Assembly: GCA_036495225.1 (NCBI GenBank)
Contig: DASXNG010000054.1
Span: forward strand, 1-64,000
Direction: 5' to 3'
From: Galbitalea sp036495225
Lineage (GTDB): Bacteria; Actinomycetota; Actinomycetes; Actinomycetales; Microbacteriaceae
Length of the DNA: 64,000 nt
The notes under the pieces: generated by a model
The model's input: only the letters and a program-made list of their open reading frames with translations
Told to the model about the DNA's origin: nothing
The model's database searches: none
Shown: positions 34,435 to 42,539 of the stretch, in pieces
Numbering within the stretch: the first letter of the stretch is position 1
How the letters are laid out: each line of letters opens with the position of its first letter
Translations under genes and position numbers: made by a program

Positions 34435-34463
34435 ATAATGACACCACAGTGGTGTCACGTCAA
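34435..34463 (-). promoter_or_regulatory. Promoter with operator palindrome filling the spacer
   Basis: On the minus strand: -35 TTGACG (34463-34458), a 17-bp spacer, -10 CATTAT (34440-34435), and the RHH gene's ATG 6 nt later. A perfect 19-bp palindrome TGACACCAC-A-GTGGTGTCA (34439-34457) covers the entire spacer, and a third GTGGTGTCAC half-site lies at 34470-34479. A repressor bound here would block RNA polymerase directly. Confidence 0.82.
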
Positions 34464-34566
34464 GTCTTCGTGGTGTCACGCTCGTTTTTGGCTGCGCTTT
34501 GGCGTGTCGCCCAGCGTGGACTTACAGTTGCACTTTCGAAGATATGTTCGAGAGGCGGCGAGCGAG

Positions 34567-34824
34567 ATGCTGGCGACGGATGCAGCGGTGTGGCTCGAAT
34601 TGGACGAGCGCGGCACTCCCACGCGGTTGGTGTGGCGAGGCATCCCGTACCGCGTCAGCGATCAGCCAACGGTGCTCGAAATCGAGCTGCCGATCCTCAC
34701 GCATCCGCCGGCCATCGACGGCTGGCGCTTCCAGGCCACCGACGACAGCGGCGACTCGCGAGTGTTCGACGTCATCCGAATCGACGGGCGGGCGGAGTGG
34801 CGCTTGGTGCAGACGTACGTCTAG
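34567..34824 (+). CDS. Small conserved protein, DUF6504-like
   Basis: An 85-residue protein with the core WLELDERGTPTRLVWRGIPY followed by RVSDQP and ending DGRAEWRLVQTYV. It resembles the small DUF6504 proteins that accompany DNA-repair genes in actinobacteria, but the match is from memory and partial. It ends 20 nt before the convergent tRNA-Gly. No function proposed. Confidence 0.5.
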   Translation: MLATDAAVWLELDERGTPTRLVWRGIPYRVSDQPTVLEIELPILTHPPAIDGWRFQATDDSGDSRVFDVIRIDGRAEWRLVQTYV

Positions 34825-34844
34825 TCGCGTTGCGTGAGCGGAAA

Positions 34845-34918
34845 TGGAGGGGACGACGGGAATCGAACCCGCGTAATCAGTTTGGAAGACTGAGGCTCTA
34901 CCATTGAGCTACGTCCCC
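34845..34918 (-). tRNA. tRNA-Gly (anticodon TCC)
   Basis: Cloverleaf on the minus strand: acceptor GGGGACG/CGTCCCC, D-arm GCTC...GAGC, anticodon stem TCAGT/ACTGA with loop CTTCCAA (TCC, reads GGA/GGG), T-arm CGGGT... with TTCGAAT loop, discriminator U and an encoded CCA at 34847-34845. Confidence 0.96.
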
Positions 34919-34972
34919 ACAGGGCGACCAAGTCGCCTGTGTGCGTCGATCACTCTACCGGAACATTTCTGC

Positions 34973-35057
34973 GCGTCGCCTCTCGACAAGCGTCGCCTCT
35001 CGACAAACTGAGCCCTTGTTGGCGAAGCGAGCCGAATAACGACCACCGGGCCAACAA
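34973..35057. repeat. Short tandem repeat plus inverted repeat
   Basis: GCGTCGCCTCTCGACAA is present twice in tandem (34973-34989, 34990-35006), followed by an 8-bp inverted pair TTGTTGGC (35016-35023) and GCCAACAA (35050-35057). The CTCGACAA.CTGAGCCC core resembles the TTCGACAAGCTCAGGG repeat inside the gene at 24960. The stretch between tRNA-Gly and the DUF2510 gene holds nothing else recognisable. Confidence 0.7.
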
Positions 35058-35102
35058 ACCCGCAGATTGGTTACGCCGTGAGCTCGGCGAGAGCCGATGC
35101 AG

Positions 35103-35303
35103 CTACTCCTGCGGCCAGTCCCACTTGCCGCCCGGCTGATCCGCCATGCCGGGAGCCAGATCCTCGTGCGATGGACGCGGCGAGCGGTCGGGCATATAGA
35201 CGTTCGTCGTCCAGTCCTCGCCGTCCCACCAGCGCAATTGGAACGGCACACGCGGGTCGGCATACCAACCAGCTGTGGGCGTCGTTGTCTCTGAGTCCGC
35301 CAA
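35103..35303 (-). CDS. Small DUF2510-domain protein
   Basis: A 66-residue protein with the DUF2510 motif GWYADPRVPFQLRWWDGEDW near its N-terminus and an acidic/Pro-rich tail. TTG 35303 is chosen because GAAGGGGA precedes it by 5 nt; upstream the open frame is not family-like. Stand-alone, no membrane segment. Paralogous in design to the protein at 28087. Confidence 0.65.
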   Translation of the reverse strand: MADSETTTPTAGWYADPRVPFQLRWWDGEDWTTNVYMPDRSPRPSHEDLAPGMADQPGGKWDWPQE

Positions 35304-35467
35304 GTCGATTCCCCTTCTACGACCGGGTTGCCTTTCCGACGTTAGTTGGTGAAAACCGTTCGGGGCCAGACCCCACAACGGGTGGAGCGTGATCAGCTAG
35401 ACTTGCCGAGGTCAATTTTCGGGTGACGTGTATGTCCCCTTCGAGCTGGCTGTACGGCAAGTGATCC

Positions 35468-35541
35468 CGGGGCGTAGCTCAGCTTGGTAGAGCGCTCGGT
35501 TTGGGACCGAGAGGTCGCAGGTTCGAATCCTGTCGCCCCAA
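35468..35541 (+). tRNA. tRNA-Pro (anticodon TGG)
   Basis: Cloverleaf: acceptor CGGGGCG, D-arm GCTC...GAGC, anticodon stem CTCGG/CCGAG with loop TTTGGGA (TGG, reads CCA/CCG), T-arm GCAGG/CCTGT with TTCGAAT. CCA is not encoded. The 3' acceptor strand reads CGCCCCA, so position 1 C faces A72 instead of the usual G72; discriminator is A. It lies 39 nt before trigger factor. Confidence 0.94.
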
Positions 35542-35579
35542 CACAGCACGACAATCAAGAGCAATCAGGAGAACCACAA

Positions 35580-36959
35580 GTGAAGACCACGGTTGAGAAG
35601 CTGAGCCCGACCCGCGCGAAGCTGACCATCGCAGTTACGCCGGAAGAGCTGAAACCCAGCATCGAGCACGCGTACAGTCACATCGCCGAGTCCGTCAACA
35701 TCCCCGGCTTCCGCAAGGGCAAGGTCCCTCCGCAGCTCATCGACCAGCGCGTGGGCCGCGGCGAGGTTCTGAACCACGCGGTCAGCGATGGCCTGGACAA
35801 GTTCTACCGCCAGGCCGTACAGGACGAGAAGATCCGCGCGCTCGGTCGTCCGGAAGCCGACATCCTGACGCTTCCCGACGTGAAGGACTTCAGCGGCGAC
35901 CTCGTCGTCACCGTCGAGGTGGATGTTCGCCCAGACTTCGCCATCCCGGACTTCGAGGGCCTCACGCTCACCGTCGACCCGATCACCGTTTCGGCGGACG
36001 ACGTGCAGGACGAGCTCGATGCTCTCCGTAGCCGCTTCGGCACCCTGGTCACCGTCGACCGTCCGGCCAAGGTCGGCGACTTCGCACAGCTCGACCTCGT
36101 TGCTAAGATCGGCGACGAAGAGGTCGACACGGCAAACAACATCAGCTACGAGATCGGCTCAGCTGAACTCATCGAGGGCATCGACGAGGCGCTCGAGTCT
36201 CTCACCGCGGGTGAGACCACGACGTTCGAGTCGACACTCGTCGGCGGCGACAACGCCGGAGAGAAGGCCCTTATCGAGGTCACCCTTCTCGCGGTCAAGG
36301 AGCGCGAGCTTCCCGAAGCCGACGACGACTTCGCTCAGATCGCCAGCCAGTTCGACACCATCAAAGAGCTGAAGGCCGACATCAAGACGCAGGTCGAGAA
36401 GTCGAAGGAGTTTGGCCAGGTTTCGCAGGCCCGCGACCAGATCGTTGACGAGCTGACCAAGCTGGTCGACATCCCGGTTCCGCAGGCGCTCATCGACGAC
36501 GAGGTGCACCGTCACCTCGAGAACGAGAACCGCCTCGAAGACGACGTGCACCGCGCAGAGGTCGCCGAGTCCAGCGAGAAGACGTTCCGCAGCCAGATCC
36601 TCATCGACGCGATTGCCGAGCAGATCGAGATCAAGGTCAGCCAGGACGAGCTCACCCAGTACCTCATCCAGGCCTCGGCCCAGTACGGCATGGAGCCGGG
36701 CGAGTTCATCAAGGTGCTCGACGAGAACGGCCAGATCCCGGCCATGATCGGCGAGGTCGCCCGCGGCAAGACGCTGGCGTACATCCTCGGCAAGGCGAAC
36801 GTCGTGGACACCAAGGGCAAGAAGGTGGATGTCAGCGAGTACACGCAGCTGCCTGAGGAGTCAGAGGATGACTTCGACACGAGCGCTGCGAGCGACCTGC
36901 TCGCCGAGGCGAACGCGCCGCACGATCATGACCACGACCACGAGGGTCACGACCACTAG
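35580..36959 (+). CDS. tig: Trigger factor (ribosome-associated chaperone, PPIase)
   Basis: A 459-residue chaperone that binds at the ribosomal exit tunnel and assists folding of new chains. N-terminal ribosome-binding domain with the signature NIPGFRKGKVPPQLID (GFRKGK loop), FKBP-like PPIase domain (about 155-245), and the helical C-terminal chaperone domain. GTG 35580 has AGGAG upstream. The last residues form a His/Asp-rich tail (HDHDHDHEGHDH) that could bind Zn or Ni. Position before clpP1P2-clpX is conserved in actinobacteria. Confidence 0.96.
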   Translation: MKTTVEKLSPTRAKLTIAVTPEELKPSIEHAYSHIAESVNIPGFRKGKVPPQLIDQRVGRGEVLNHAVSDGLDKFYRQAVQDEKIRALGRPEADILTLPDVKDFSGDLVVTVEVDVRPDFAIPDFEGLTLTVDPITVSADDVQDELDALRSRFGTLVTVDRPAKVGDFAQLDLVAKIGDEEVDTANNISYEIGSAELIEGIDEALESLTAGETTTFESTLVGGDNAGEKALIEVTLLAVKERELPEADDDFAQIASQFDTIKELKADIKTQVEKSKEFGQVSQARDQIVDELTKLVDIPVPQALIDDEVHRHLENENRLEDDVHRAEVAESSEKTFRSQILIDAIAEQIEIKVSQDELTQYLIQASAQYGMEPGEFIKVLDENGQIPAMIGEVARGKTLAYILGKANVVDTKGKKVDVSEYTQLPEESEDDFDTSAASDLLAEANAPHDHDHDHEGHDH

Positions 36960-36966
36960 TTCTTAT

Positions 36967-37080
36967 GTAGTTGGTTGAGTAGCGCCTGCCGAAGGCAGTC
37001 GCGTAGCGAAACCTGGTTGAGCCCGCTCAAGGGTTTCGCCACGCGTCGCGCCTGCGGCGCTGCGCTACTCAACCAACTAC
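36967..37080. repeat. Palindromic GTAGTTGG repeat
   Basis: Facing arms GTAGTTGGTTGAGTAGCG at the left and the reverse complement ending CAACCAACTAC at the right, with internal GCC/GGC complementarity, between convergent tig and the TPR gene. The TPR stop codon (37079-37077) lies inside the right arm. Confidence 0.85.
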
Positions 37081-37550
37081 AGCTCCGCCGCGTAGTTCGC
37101 CATCGAACGCTTGAACCGCGTCATGTGCTGCGTCAGGGCAGTGATCGCGACTGCCGCCCCCTCGACGGGCCGACCGGCGCTGACGAGGATGAGCGCGCGG
37201 GTCGCGGCCGCGGCATCCGCGAGTTCGGTGTCGGCGGGCAGTCGATCGAGCACTGTGAGGGCCTCGTCGTAGCGACCGAGATTCCGCAGCGTGCTCGCGA
37301 ACTGGATGTAGAGCTCGCTCAGGTGGGGCTCTCCAAGGCCAAGCTCGAGCGCGCGCTCGTAGTAGGGAACCGCTTCCGCCTCGAGGCCGATTGAATCACG
37401 CACGGAGCCGGCCTCATACGCGGCCTCAGCGTCGTCGACCGATCGCTCCGCCACCAGCGCATCCATGCGTTCGAGCAGGATGTTGTCGCCGAGCTCATCG
37501 GACTCGTCCCAGAGGGCGGCGACGCGGGCTGGCCATGAGGTGTCGGTCAT
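37077..37550 (-). CDS. Tetratricopeptide-repeat protein
   Basis: A 157-residue helical protein. SIGLEAEAVPYYERALELGL and LYIQFASTLRNLGRYDEALTVLDRL are consecutive TPR units, so it is probably a protein-protein adaptor. Such short TPR proteins occur near many actinobacterial housekeeping loci without known partners. It is bracketed on both sides by repeats of the same family (36967 and 37571), and its stop lies in one of them. Confidence 0.78.
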   Translation of the reverse strand: MTDTSWPARVAALWDESDELGDNILLERMDALVAERSVDDAEAAYEAGSVRDSIGLEAEAVPYYERALELGLGEPHLSELYIQFASTLRNLGRYDEALTVLDRLPADTELADAAAATRALILVSAGRPVEGAAVAITALTQHMTRFKRSMANYAAEL

Positions 37551-37570
37551 GATGCAACCGTACAGATCGA

Positions 37571-37702
37571 TAGTTGGTTGAGTAGCGCGCCGAAGGCACG
37601 CGTAGCGAAACCGGGTTGAGCGTGCTCAAGGGTTTCGCTACGCGTAACGCCTTCGGCGTTGCGCTACTCAACCAACTACATTGCGCTACTCAACCAACTA
37701 CA
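37571..37702. repeat. Palindromic GTAGTTGG repeat with duplicated end
   Basis: Facing arms from 37571 to 37680 as in the other copies; the last 22 bases, TTGCGCTACTCAACCAACTACA, are then repeated exactly at 37681-37702. It lies upstream of both the TPR gene (leftward) and clpP1 (rightward), so it is in a promoter region. Confidence 0.85.
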
Positions 37703-37713
37703 TTGACGCGCGC

Positions 37714-37731
37714 ACTCTGCCGAGGGCGAAC
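37714..37731 (+). promoter_or_regulatory. Candidate ClgR-binding site upstream of clpP1
   Basis: ACTCTGCCGAGGGCGAAC agrees at 16 of 18 positions with WNNWCGCYNANRGCGWWS, the ClgR consensus I recall from Corynebacterium; the two misses are in the left half. ClgR activates clpP1P2 in actinobacteria. It lies about 67 nt before the clpP1 start, a sensible distance. Confidence 0.5.
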
Positions 37732-37798
37732 AGAGCAGAATCGCGACGAGTGCTCCGATAGATTCGACAGCAAGAGATAACTGAAACGGAGCGCGACA

Positions 37799-38419
37799 AT
37801 GGCCCAACCGGCTTTGGTCAGCAGCATTTTTGACCAACTTCTGAGCGACCGCATCATCTGGCTCGGCTCAGAGGTGCGAGACGACAATGCCAACGAGATT
37901 TGCGCCAAGATCCTGCTGCTTGCCGCAGAGGACCCCAAGCGAGACATCTTCCTTTACATCAACTCACCCGGCGGCTCGATCACCGCAGGGATGGCGATCT
38001 ACGACACGATGAAGTTCGTGCCGAACGACATCGTCACTGTCGGCATCGGCCTTGCGGCATCCATGGGACAGTTCCTGCTGTCCTCTGGCACCAAGGGCAA
38101 GCGCTACATCACCCCGAACGCGCGCGTGCTTCTGCACCAGCCGTCCGGTGGGTTCGGCGGCACCGCGGCCGACATCCAGACACAGGCTGGCGTCATCCTC
38201 GCCATGAAGCAGCGGATGGCTGAGCTCACGGCTGAGCAGACGGGCAAGTCCGTCGAGCAGATCCTGATCGACAACGACCGCGACAACTGGTTCACGGCAC
38301 AGGAAGCACTCGACTACGGCTTCGTCGACCACCTGCGCGAGTTCGCGAGTGACGTGGTCGGTGGCGGCGGAACGGACGACCGAGTCAGCAACGCTGACGC
38401 GACCGGGAAGAAGGACTAA
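37799..38419 (+). CDS. clpP1: ATP-dependent Clp protease proteolytic subunit 1
   Basis: A 206-residue serine protease subunit. Catalytic triad Ser88 (GIGLAASMGQ), His113 (VLLHQPSGG) and Asp162 (NDRDNW) is complete. GGAG 7 nt before the start. It is separated by 2 nt from clpP2; in actinobacteria ClpP1 and ClpP2 form a mixed tetradecamer fed by ClpX or ClpC1. Confidence 0.96.
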   Translation: MAQPALVSSIFDQLLSDRIIWLGSEVRDDNANEICAKILLLAAEDPKRDIFLYINSPGGSITAGMAIYDTMKFVPNDIVTVGIGLAASMGQFLLSSGTKGKRYITPNARVLLHQPSGGFGGTAADIQTQAGVILAMKQRMAELTAEQTGKSVEQILIDNDRDNWFTAQEALDYGFVDHLREFASDVVGGGGTDDRVSNADATGKKD

Positions 38420-38421
38420 TC

Positions 38422-39081
38422 ATGAACAACTTTGATTTCGGCGGCAGGGCTCCGCAGAGCCCCAGCAGCCGCTACATCCTTCCGACCTTCGAGGAGCGCA
38501 CTGCTTACGGCTACAAGCGCCAGGACCCGTACGCGAAGCTGTTCGAGGATCGCATCATCTTCCTCGGCGTCCAGATCGACGACGCATCAGCGGATGACGT
38601 CATGGCCCAGCTTCTCGTACTCGAGAGCCAGGACCCGGACCGCGACATCCTGATGTACATCAACTCGCCCGGTGGCTCGTTCACCGCGATGACGGCGATC
38701 TACGACACGATGCAGTACATCCGTCCGCCTGTGCAGACGTTCGCGCTCGGCCAGGCCGCTTCGGCTGCTGCAGTGCTGCTGGCTGCCGGTGCCCCCGGAA
38801 AGCGTCTCGCCCTGCCGAACGCGCGCATCCTCATCCACCAGCCAGCGGCTGGCTCTGAGGGCGCAAGTCAGGCGTCGGACATCGAGATTCAGGCGCGTGA
38901 GATCCAGCGCATGCGCACCTGGCTCGAGGACACCCTGTCGCTGCACTCCAACCGCACGTCGGCCGAAGTACACAAGGACATCGACCGCGACAAGATTCTT
39001 GGCGCGCAGGAGGCCCTCGAGTACGGCATCATCGACCAGGTGCTCGCGCCGCGAAAGACGATCGCGGCGATCGCGAAGTAG
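38422..39081 (+). CDS. clpP2: ATP-dependent Clp protease proteolytic subunit 2
   Basis: A 219-residue subunit with an N-terminal extension relative to ClpP1. Triad Ser114 (GQAASAAAVL), His139 (ILIHQPAAG) and Asp190 (DIDRDKIL). SHIQYVL-like N-terminal processing region is seen as SSRYILPTFEERTAYG. Second gene of the clpP1P2 operon; a strong hairpin follows at 39095. Confidence 0.96.
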   Translation: MNNFDFGGRAPQSPSSRYILPTFEERTAYGYKRQDPYAKLFEDRIIFLGVQIDDASADDVMAQLLVLESQDPDRDILMYINSPGGSFTAMTAIYDTMQYIRPPVQTFALGQAASAAAVLLAAGAPGKRLALPNARILIHQPAAGSEGASQASDIEIQAREIQRMRTWLEDTLSLHSNRTSAEVHKDIDRDKILGAQEALEYGIIDQVLAPRKTIAAIAK

Positions 39082-39094
39082 CCACTGCTTTTCC

Positions 39095-39156
39095 ATCGAA
39101 TGCCCTGTAAGTGCGGGTTGGAACACTCCAACACCAGCACTTACAGGGCATTCGAT
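39095..39156. terminator. Strong hairpin between convergent genes (dispersed type)
   Basis: A perfect 20-bp stem, ATCGAATGCCCTGTAAGTGC (39095-39114) with its reverse complement at 39137-39156, plus an inner TTGGA/TCCAA stem. It separates clpP2 from the convergent kinase gene, so it can terminate both. A related hairpin with the same CATCGAATGCCCT arm lies at 58795. Confidence 0.8.
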
Positions 39157-39165
39157 ATGTGCGGG

Positions 39166-39672
39166 TCAGGCGAGCAGCGTGTGAGCCCAGACGGGGATGT
39201 CTGCCACCGCTGGCGCGATGGTGTGGGATTCATCGGCGCCGGGCTCATCGAAGTCGGCGAGGTGGGCTTCAAACACGGGATCCGCGACCTCGTGACGTGA
39301 GCGATGAATCCGGTTGACGTCCCGGCGTCGGCGCACCTCGTCGGCCGGGGTGTCGACGTACAGCAGGATGTAGCTGGCGGTTTCGCGCTCGGCGAGGTCC
39401 CGCCATCCGTCGCGCAGGAATCTCCACGAATTCGTGTCATCGACGATCACGACACGGTTGTCGTGCAGCGCCGCGAGCACCCGCTCTGTCGCGATGGCGT
39501 GGGTGCGCTGCCACTCCTCCACAGGGATGCCGGCCCCGCCATCGAGACCCCGCTGTTCGTTGATCTGGTCGAAATTCACCACATCGGCGTCGAGCGTGGC
39601 CGCGATCGCGCGGGCGATGGTGCTCTTGCCGGAGAACGACCGGCCACACATCACGATGAGGGCGCTACTCAC
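39166..39672 (-). CDS. P-loop kinase-like protein
   Basis: A 168-residue protein with Walker A MCGRSFSGKST (Gly10-Ser17), DDTNSWRFLRDGWRDLAE in the place of the kinase acceptor region, and YVDTPADEVRRRRDVNR, the pattern of small zeta-toxin/AAA_33-like kinases. The substrate is unknown. GTG start; it overlaps the copper-resistance-like gene by 8 nt. Convergent with clpP2. Confidence 0.8.
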   Translation of the reverse strand: MSSALIVMCGRSFSGKSTIARAIAATLDADVVNFDQINEQRGLDGGAGIPVEEWQRTHAIATERVLAALHDNRVVIVDDTNSWRFLRDGWRDLAERETASYILLYVDTPADEVRRRRDVNRIHRSRHEVADPVFEAHLADFDEPGADESHTIAPAVADIPVWAHTLLA

Positions 39673-40297
39673 CGTCGGTGGGCTTCCTGCGGCGACCAGT
39701 AAGCAGCAGTACCAGAGCCAGCGCGATGCCCAGGGCGAGCACCCCTCCGCCGATGCCGAGCACGAGGCCGAGGTTGGCGTGGGGTTGGTTGTAGACGTCC
39801 TGACCCAGGTTGGGGTCCGGGGGAGCGGTGCCGCCGGAGAGACCGTGGCAGTCGAGCGGATGACTCGAGCCGACCGAATCGGCTGGGGAGCTGCCAGCGG
39901 CCGGGGCCCACGTGAACGAGTACTCGTTCGAAACGACGTGCCCGTCGGCAGACACGATCTGCCAGATCACCTTGTATGTGCCGGGAGACCCGAGCGCCGC
40001 GGCGGTTGACATGCTTGGGCCGTGAACATCCACGCACCCATCGCCGTAAAACTTGCCGTGCGAGTCTTCGACATCGAAGGCGAACCCGGCGCCGTGGTGC
40101 GAGAGGTCCAGCAGTCCCTCGTTGGTCGTGATGACGAAGCGTGCCGGGAGCCTGGTCAGAGTCTCTCCCGAGGCGGGTGTGGATGAAACCAGATAGTTGT
40201 GGGCGGCCGCGGACTCGGCCAGGCCCAGAACTGAGCCGACGACAAGAATTCCGCCTGCGACAACAGCGAGAACGCGGCGGCGTCGGGCTGTGCGCAT
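39665..40297 (-). CDS. CopC-domain membrane-anchored protein
   Basis: A 210-residue exported protein: basic N-terminus, hydrophobic signal RRRRVLAVVAGGILVVG ending AESAAAHN, a CopC beta-barrel (HNYLVSSTPASGETL with the N-terminal His after cleavage as a copper ligand, and VSADGHVVSNEYSFTW near the end), then a membrane anchor (about 180-203) and RRRK tail. Probably binds copper at the outer membrane face. ATG 40297 is the start that gives the signal peptide. Divergent from clpX. Confidence 0.85.
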   Translation of the reverse strand: MRTARRRRVLAVVAGGILVVGSVLGLAESAAAHNYLVSSTPASGETLTRLPARFVITTNEGLLDLSHHGAGFAFDVEDSHGKFYGDGCVDVHGPSMSTAAALGSPGTYKVIWQIVSADGHVVSNEYSFTWAPAAGSSPADSVGSSHPLDCHGLSGGTAPPDPNLGQDVYNQPHANLGLVLGIGGGVLALGIALALVLLLTGRRRKPTDGE

Positions 40298-40415
40298 GCG
40301 AATTACGTTACGGCACGCCGAAGTCACAATTCTGCGCGATGGCTGGCAGTGTCCGTCTCTCGGGTTAGGCTCATTCCCACATAGTGTCTTGTGTCTCGAA
40401 CAGGGGAGAGCGACA

Positions 40416-41693
<1,278 letters not shown>

Positions 41694-41708
41694 GCTCGTC
41701 GTTCGCGT

Positions 41709-41727
41709 GATACCAGACTGGTATCAT
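41709..41727 (+). promoter_or_regulatory. Operator palindrome and possible -10 of the second TA module
   Basis: GATACCAG-A-CTGGTATC (41709-41725) is a perfect 17-bp dyad. Its right end provides TATCAT (41722-41727), a plausible -10 hexamer; initiation 7-8 nt later would put +1 at the ATG of 41735, making the antitoxin message leaderless. Confidence 0.65.
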
Positions 41728-41734
41728 GGCGACT

Positions 41735-41941
41735 ATGGCAATGACACTTCGACTGTCTCCAGAATTGGATGCGGCTGCGGACAAGTTGGCCGCTGAACAG
41801 CACACGTCCAAGCACTCATTGATCGTGCGAGCGTTCGAGGAGTTCATCTCGCGTGAAGAGAAGACTCGTCGAGTGCTTGGCAGCATCGACGAGACAAAGC
41901 GTGACTATGCGGAGACAATCAGGCGACTCGAAGACGCGTGA
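41735..41941 (+). CDS. Ribbon-helix-helix antitoxin
   Basis: A 68-residue protein starting MAMTLRLSPELDAAADKLAA, with the RHH strand and helices, then SLIVRAFEEFIS and a charged C-terminal tail (ETIRRLEDA) to neutralise the toxin. ATG 41735 is chosen by homology with the antitoxin at 16007; ATG 41726 directly abuts the palindrome and has no ribosome site. The stop overlaps the toxin GTG. Confidence 0.85.
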   Translation: MAMTLRLSPELDAAADKLAAEQHTSKHSLIVRAFEEFISREEKTRRVLGSIDETKRDYAETIRRLEDA

Positions 41942-42312
41942 CGGAGTACATCGATCCGGAGCAGGCCTTAGTTGCCGCCGACTACCTTGGCTTGCACATT
42001 CGAGATCGCGGTCTTCTGTTTTCAGCGCTCGCAAGGCCCGCAACGAGCGCCTTCGGTGATGATGCGTACGAGACGCTCGAATTGAAGGCCGCCGCGTTGC
42101 TGAGCTCACTGGGAACGAATCACGCGATGATCGACGGGAACAAGCGATTCTCCTGGTTTCTCACGCTCGCGTTTCTCAGGCTCAACGGCTACCGCGTCGT
42201 GATGTCGAACGACGACGCGTTCAATCTGGTGCTGGCGGTCGCGCAGGGCGCGCAAGACCTTGATGAGATTGCACTGCGTCTCCGAACGCATATGGTGAGC
42301 TACCCGAGGTAG
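41938..42312 (+). CDS. Doc-type Fic-fold toxin
   Basis: A 124-residue Doc-like protein with the Fic loop HAMIDGNKR (His62, Asp66, Gly67, Asn68, Lys69, Arg70), matching HxFx(D/A)GNKR except Met for Phe. The flanking segments RDRGLLFSALARP and YETLELKAAALLSSLGTN match the protein at 15412. Doc toxins phosphorylate EF-Tu and stop translation. GTG start inside the antitoxin stop. Expected to be active. Confidence 0.9.
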   Translation: MTEYIDPEQALVAADYLGLHIRDRGLLFSALARPATSAFGDDAYETLELKAAALLSSLGTNHAMIDGNKRFSWFLTLAFLRLNGYRVVMSNDDAFNLVLAVAQGAQDLDEIALRLRTHMVSYPR

Positions 42313-42349
42313 TTGCAGTACTGCCAGTTCTTGCCGGGAGCCGCGCGCC

Positions 42350-42407
42350 TCGACTTTCCCCACATCGATCTAAAACTCGAGGGCGAGAGCGATTTGGGGA
42401 AAGTCGA
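42350..42407. terminator. Hairpin downstream of the toxin
   Basis: TCGACTTTCCCCA (42350-42362) pairs perfectly with TGGGGAAAGTCGA (42395-42406/7), with GCGCG-rich complementarity continuing outward on both sides. It is the only structure in the ~165-nt gap before the ROK operator; probably the terminator of the toxin-antitoxin operon. Confidence 0.6.
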
Positions 42408-42480
42408 CGCGCCCCCAGATGCAGCAGTTATGGTCATTTTCTCGTTGCGTCTTGACGGCTCTGTCCACTTCATTCTAAAG

Positions 42481-42500
42481 TTTATTTAGTCCTGAATAAA
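42481..42500. promoter_or_regulatory. Candidate ROK/NagC-type operator
   Basis: TTTATTTAGTCCTGAATAAA is a near-perfect dyad (TTTATT/AATAAA arms) and very AT-rich for this genome, as are NagC/Mlc-type operators. It lies 40 nt before the ROK gene start and probably controls the whole sugar operon. Confidence 0.72.
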
Positions 42501-42539
42501 GCGTGCTCAGTGACGACCGCCCTGAACGACGGAGAACCA

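Noticed and set aside
34567..34824. Longer gene starting far upstream (from about 33823)
   Set aside because: The upstream extension runs antisense through the RHH gene and its operator and is not protein-like; the ATG at 34567 begins the conserved part.
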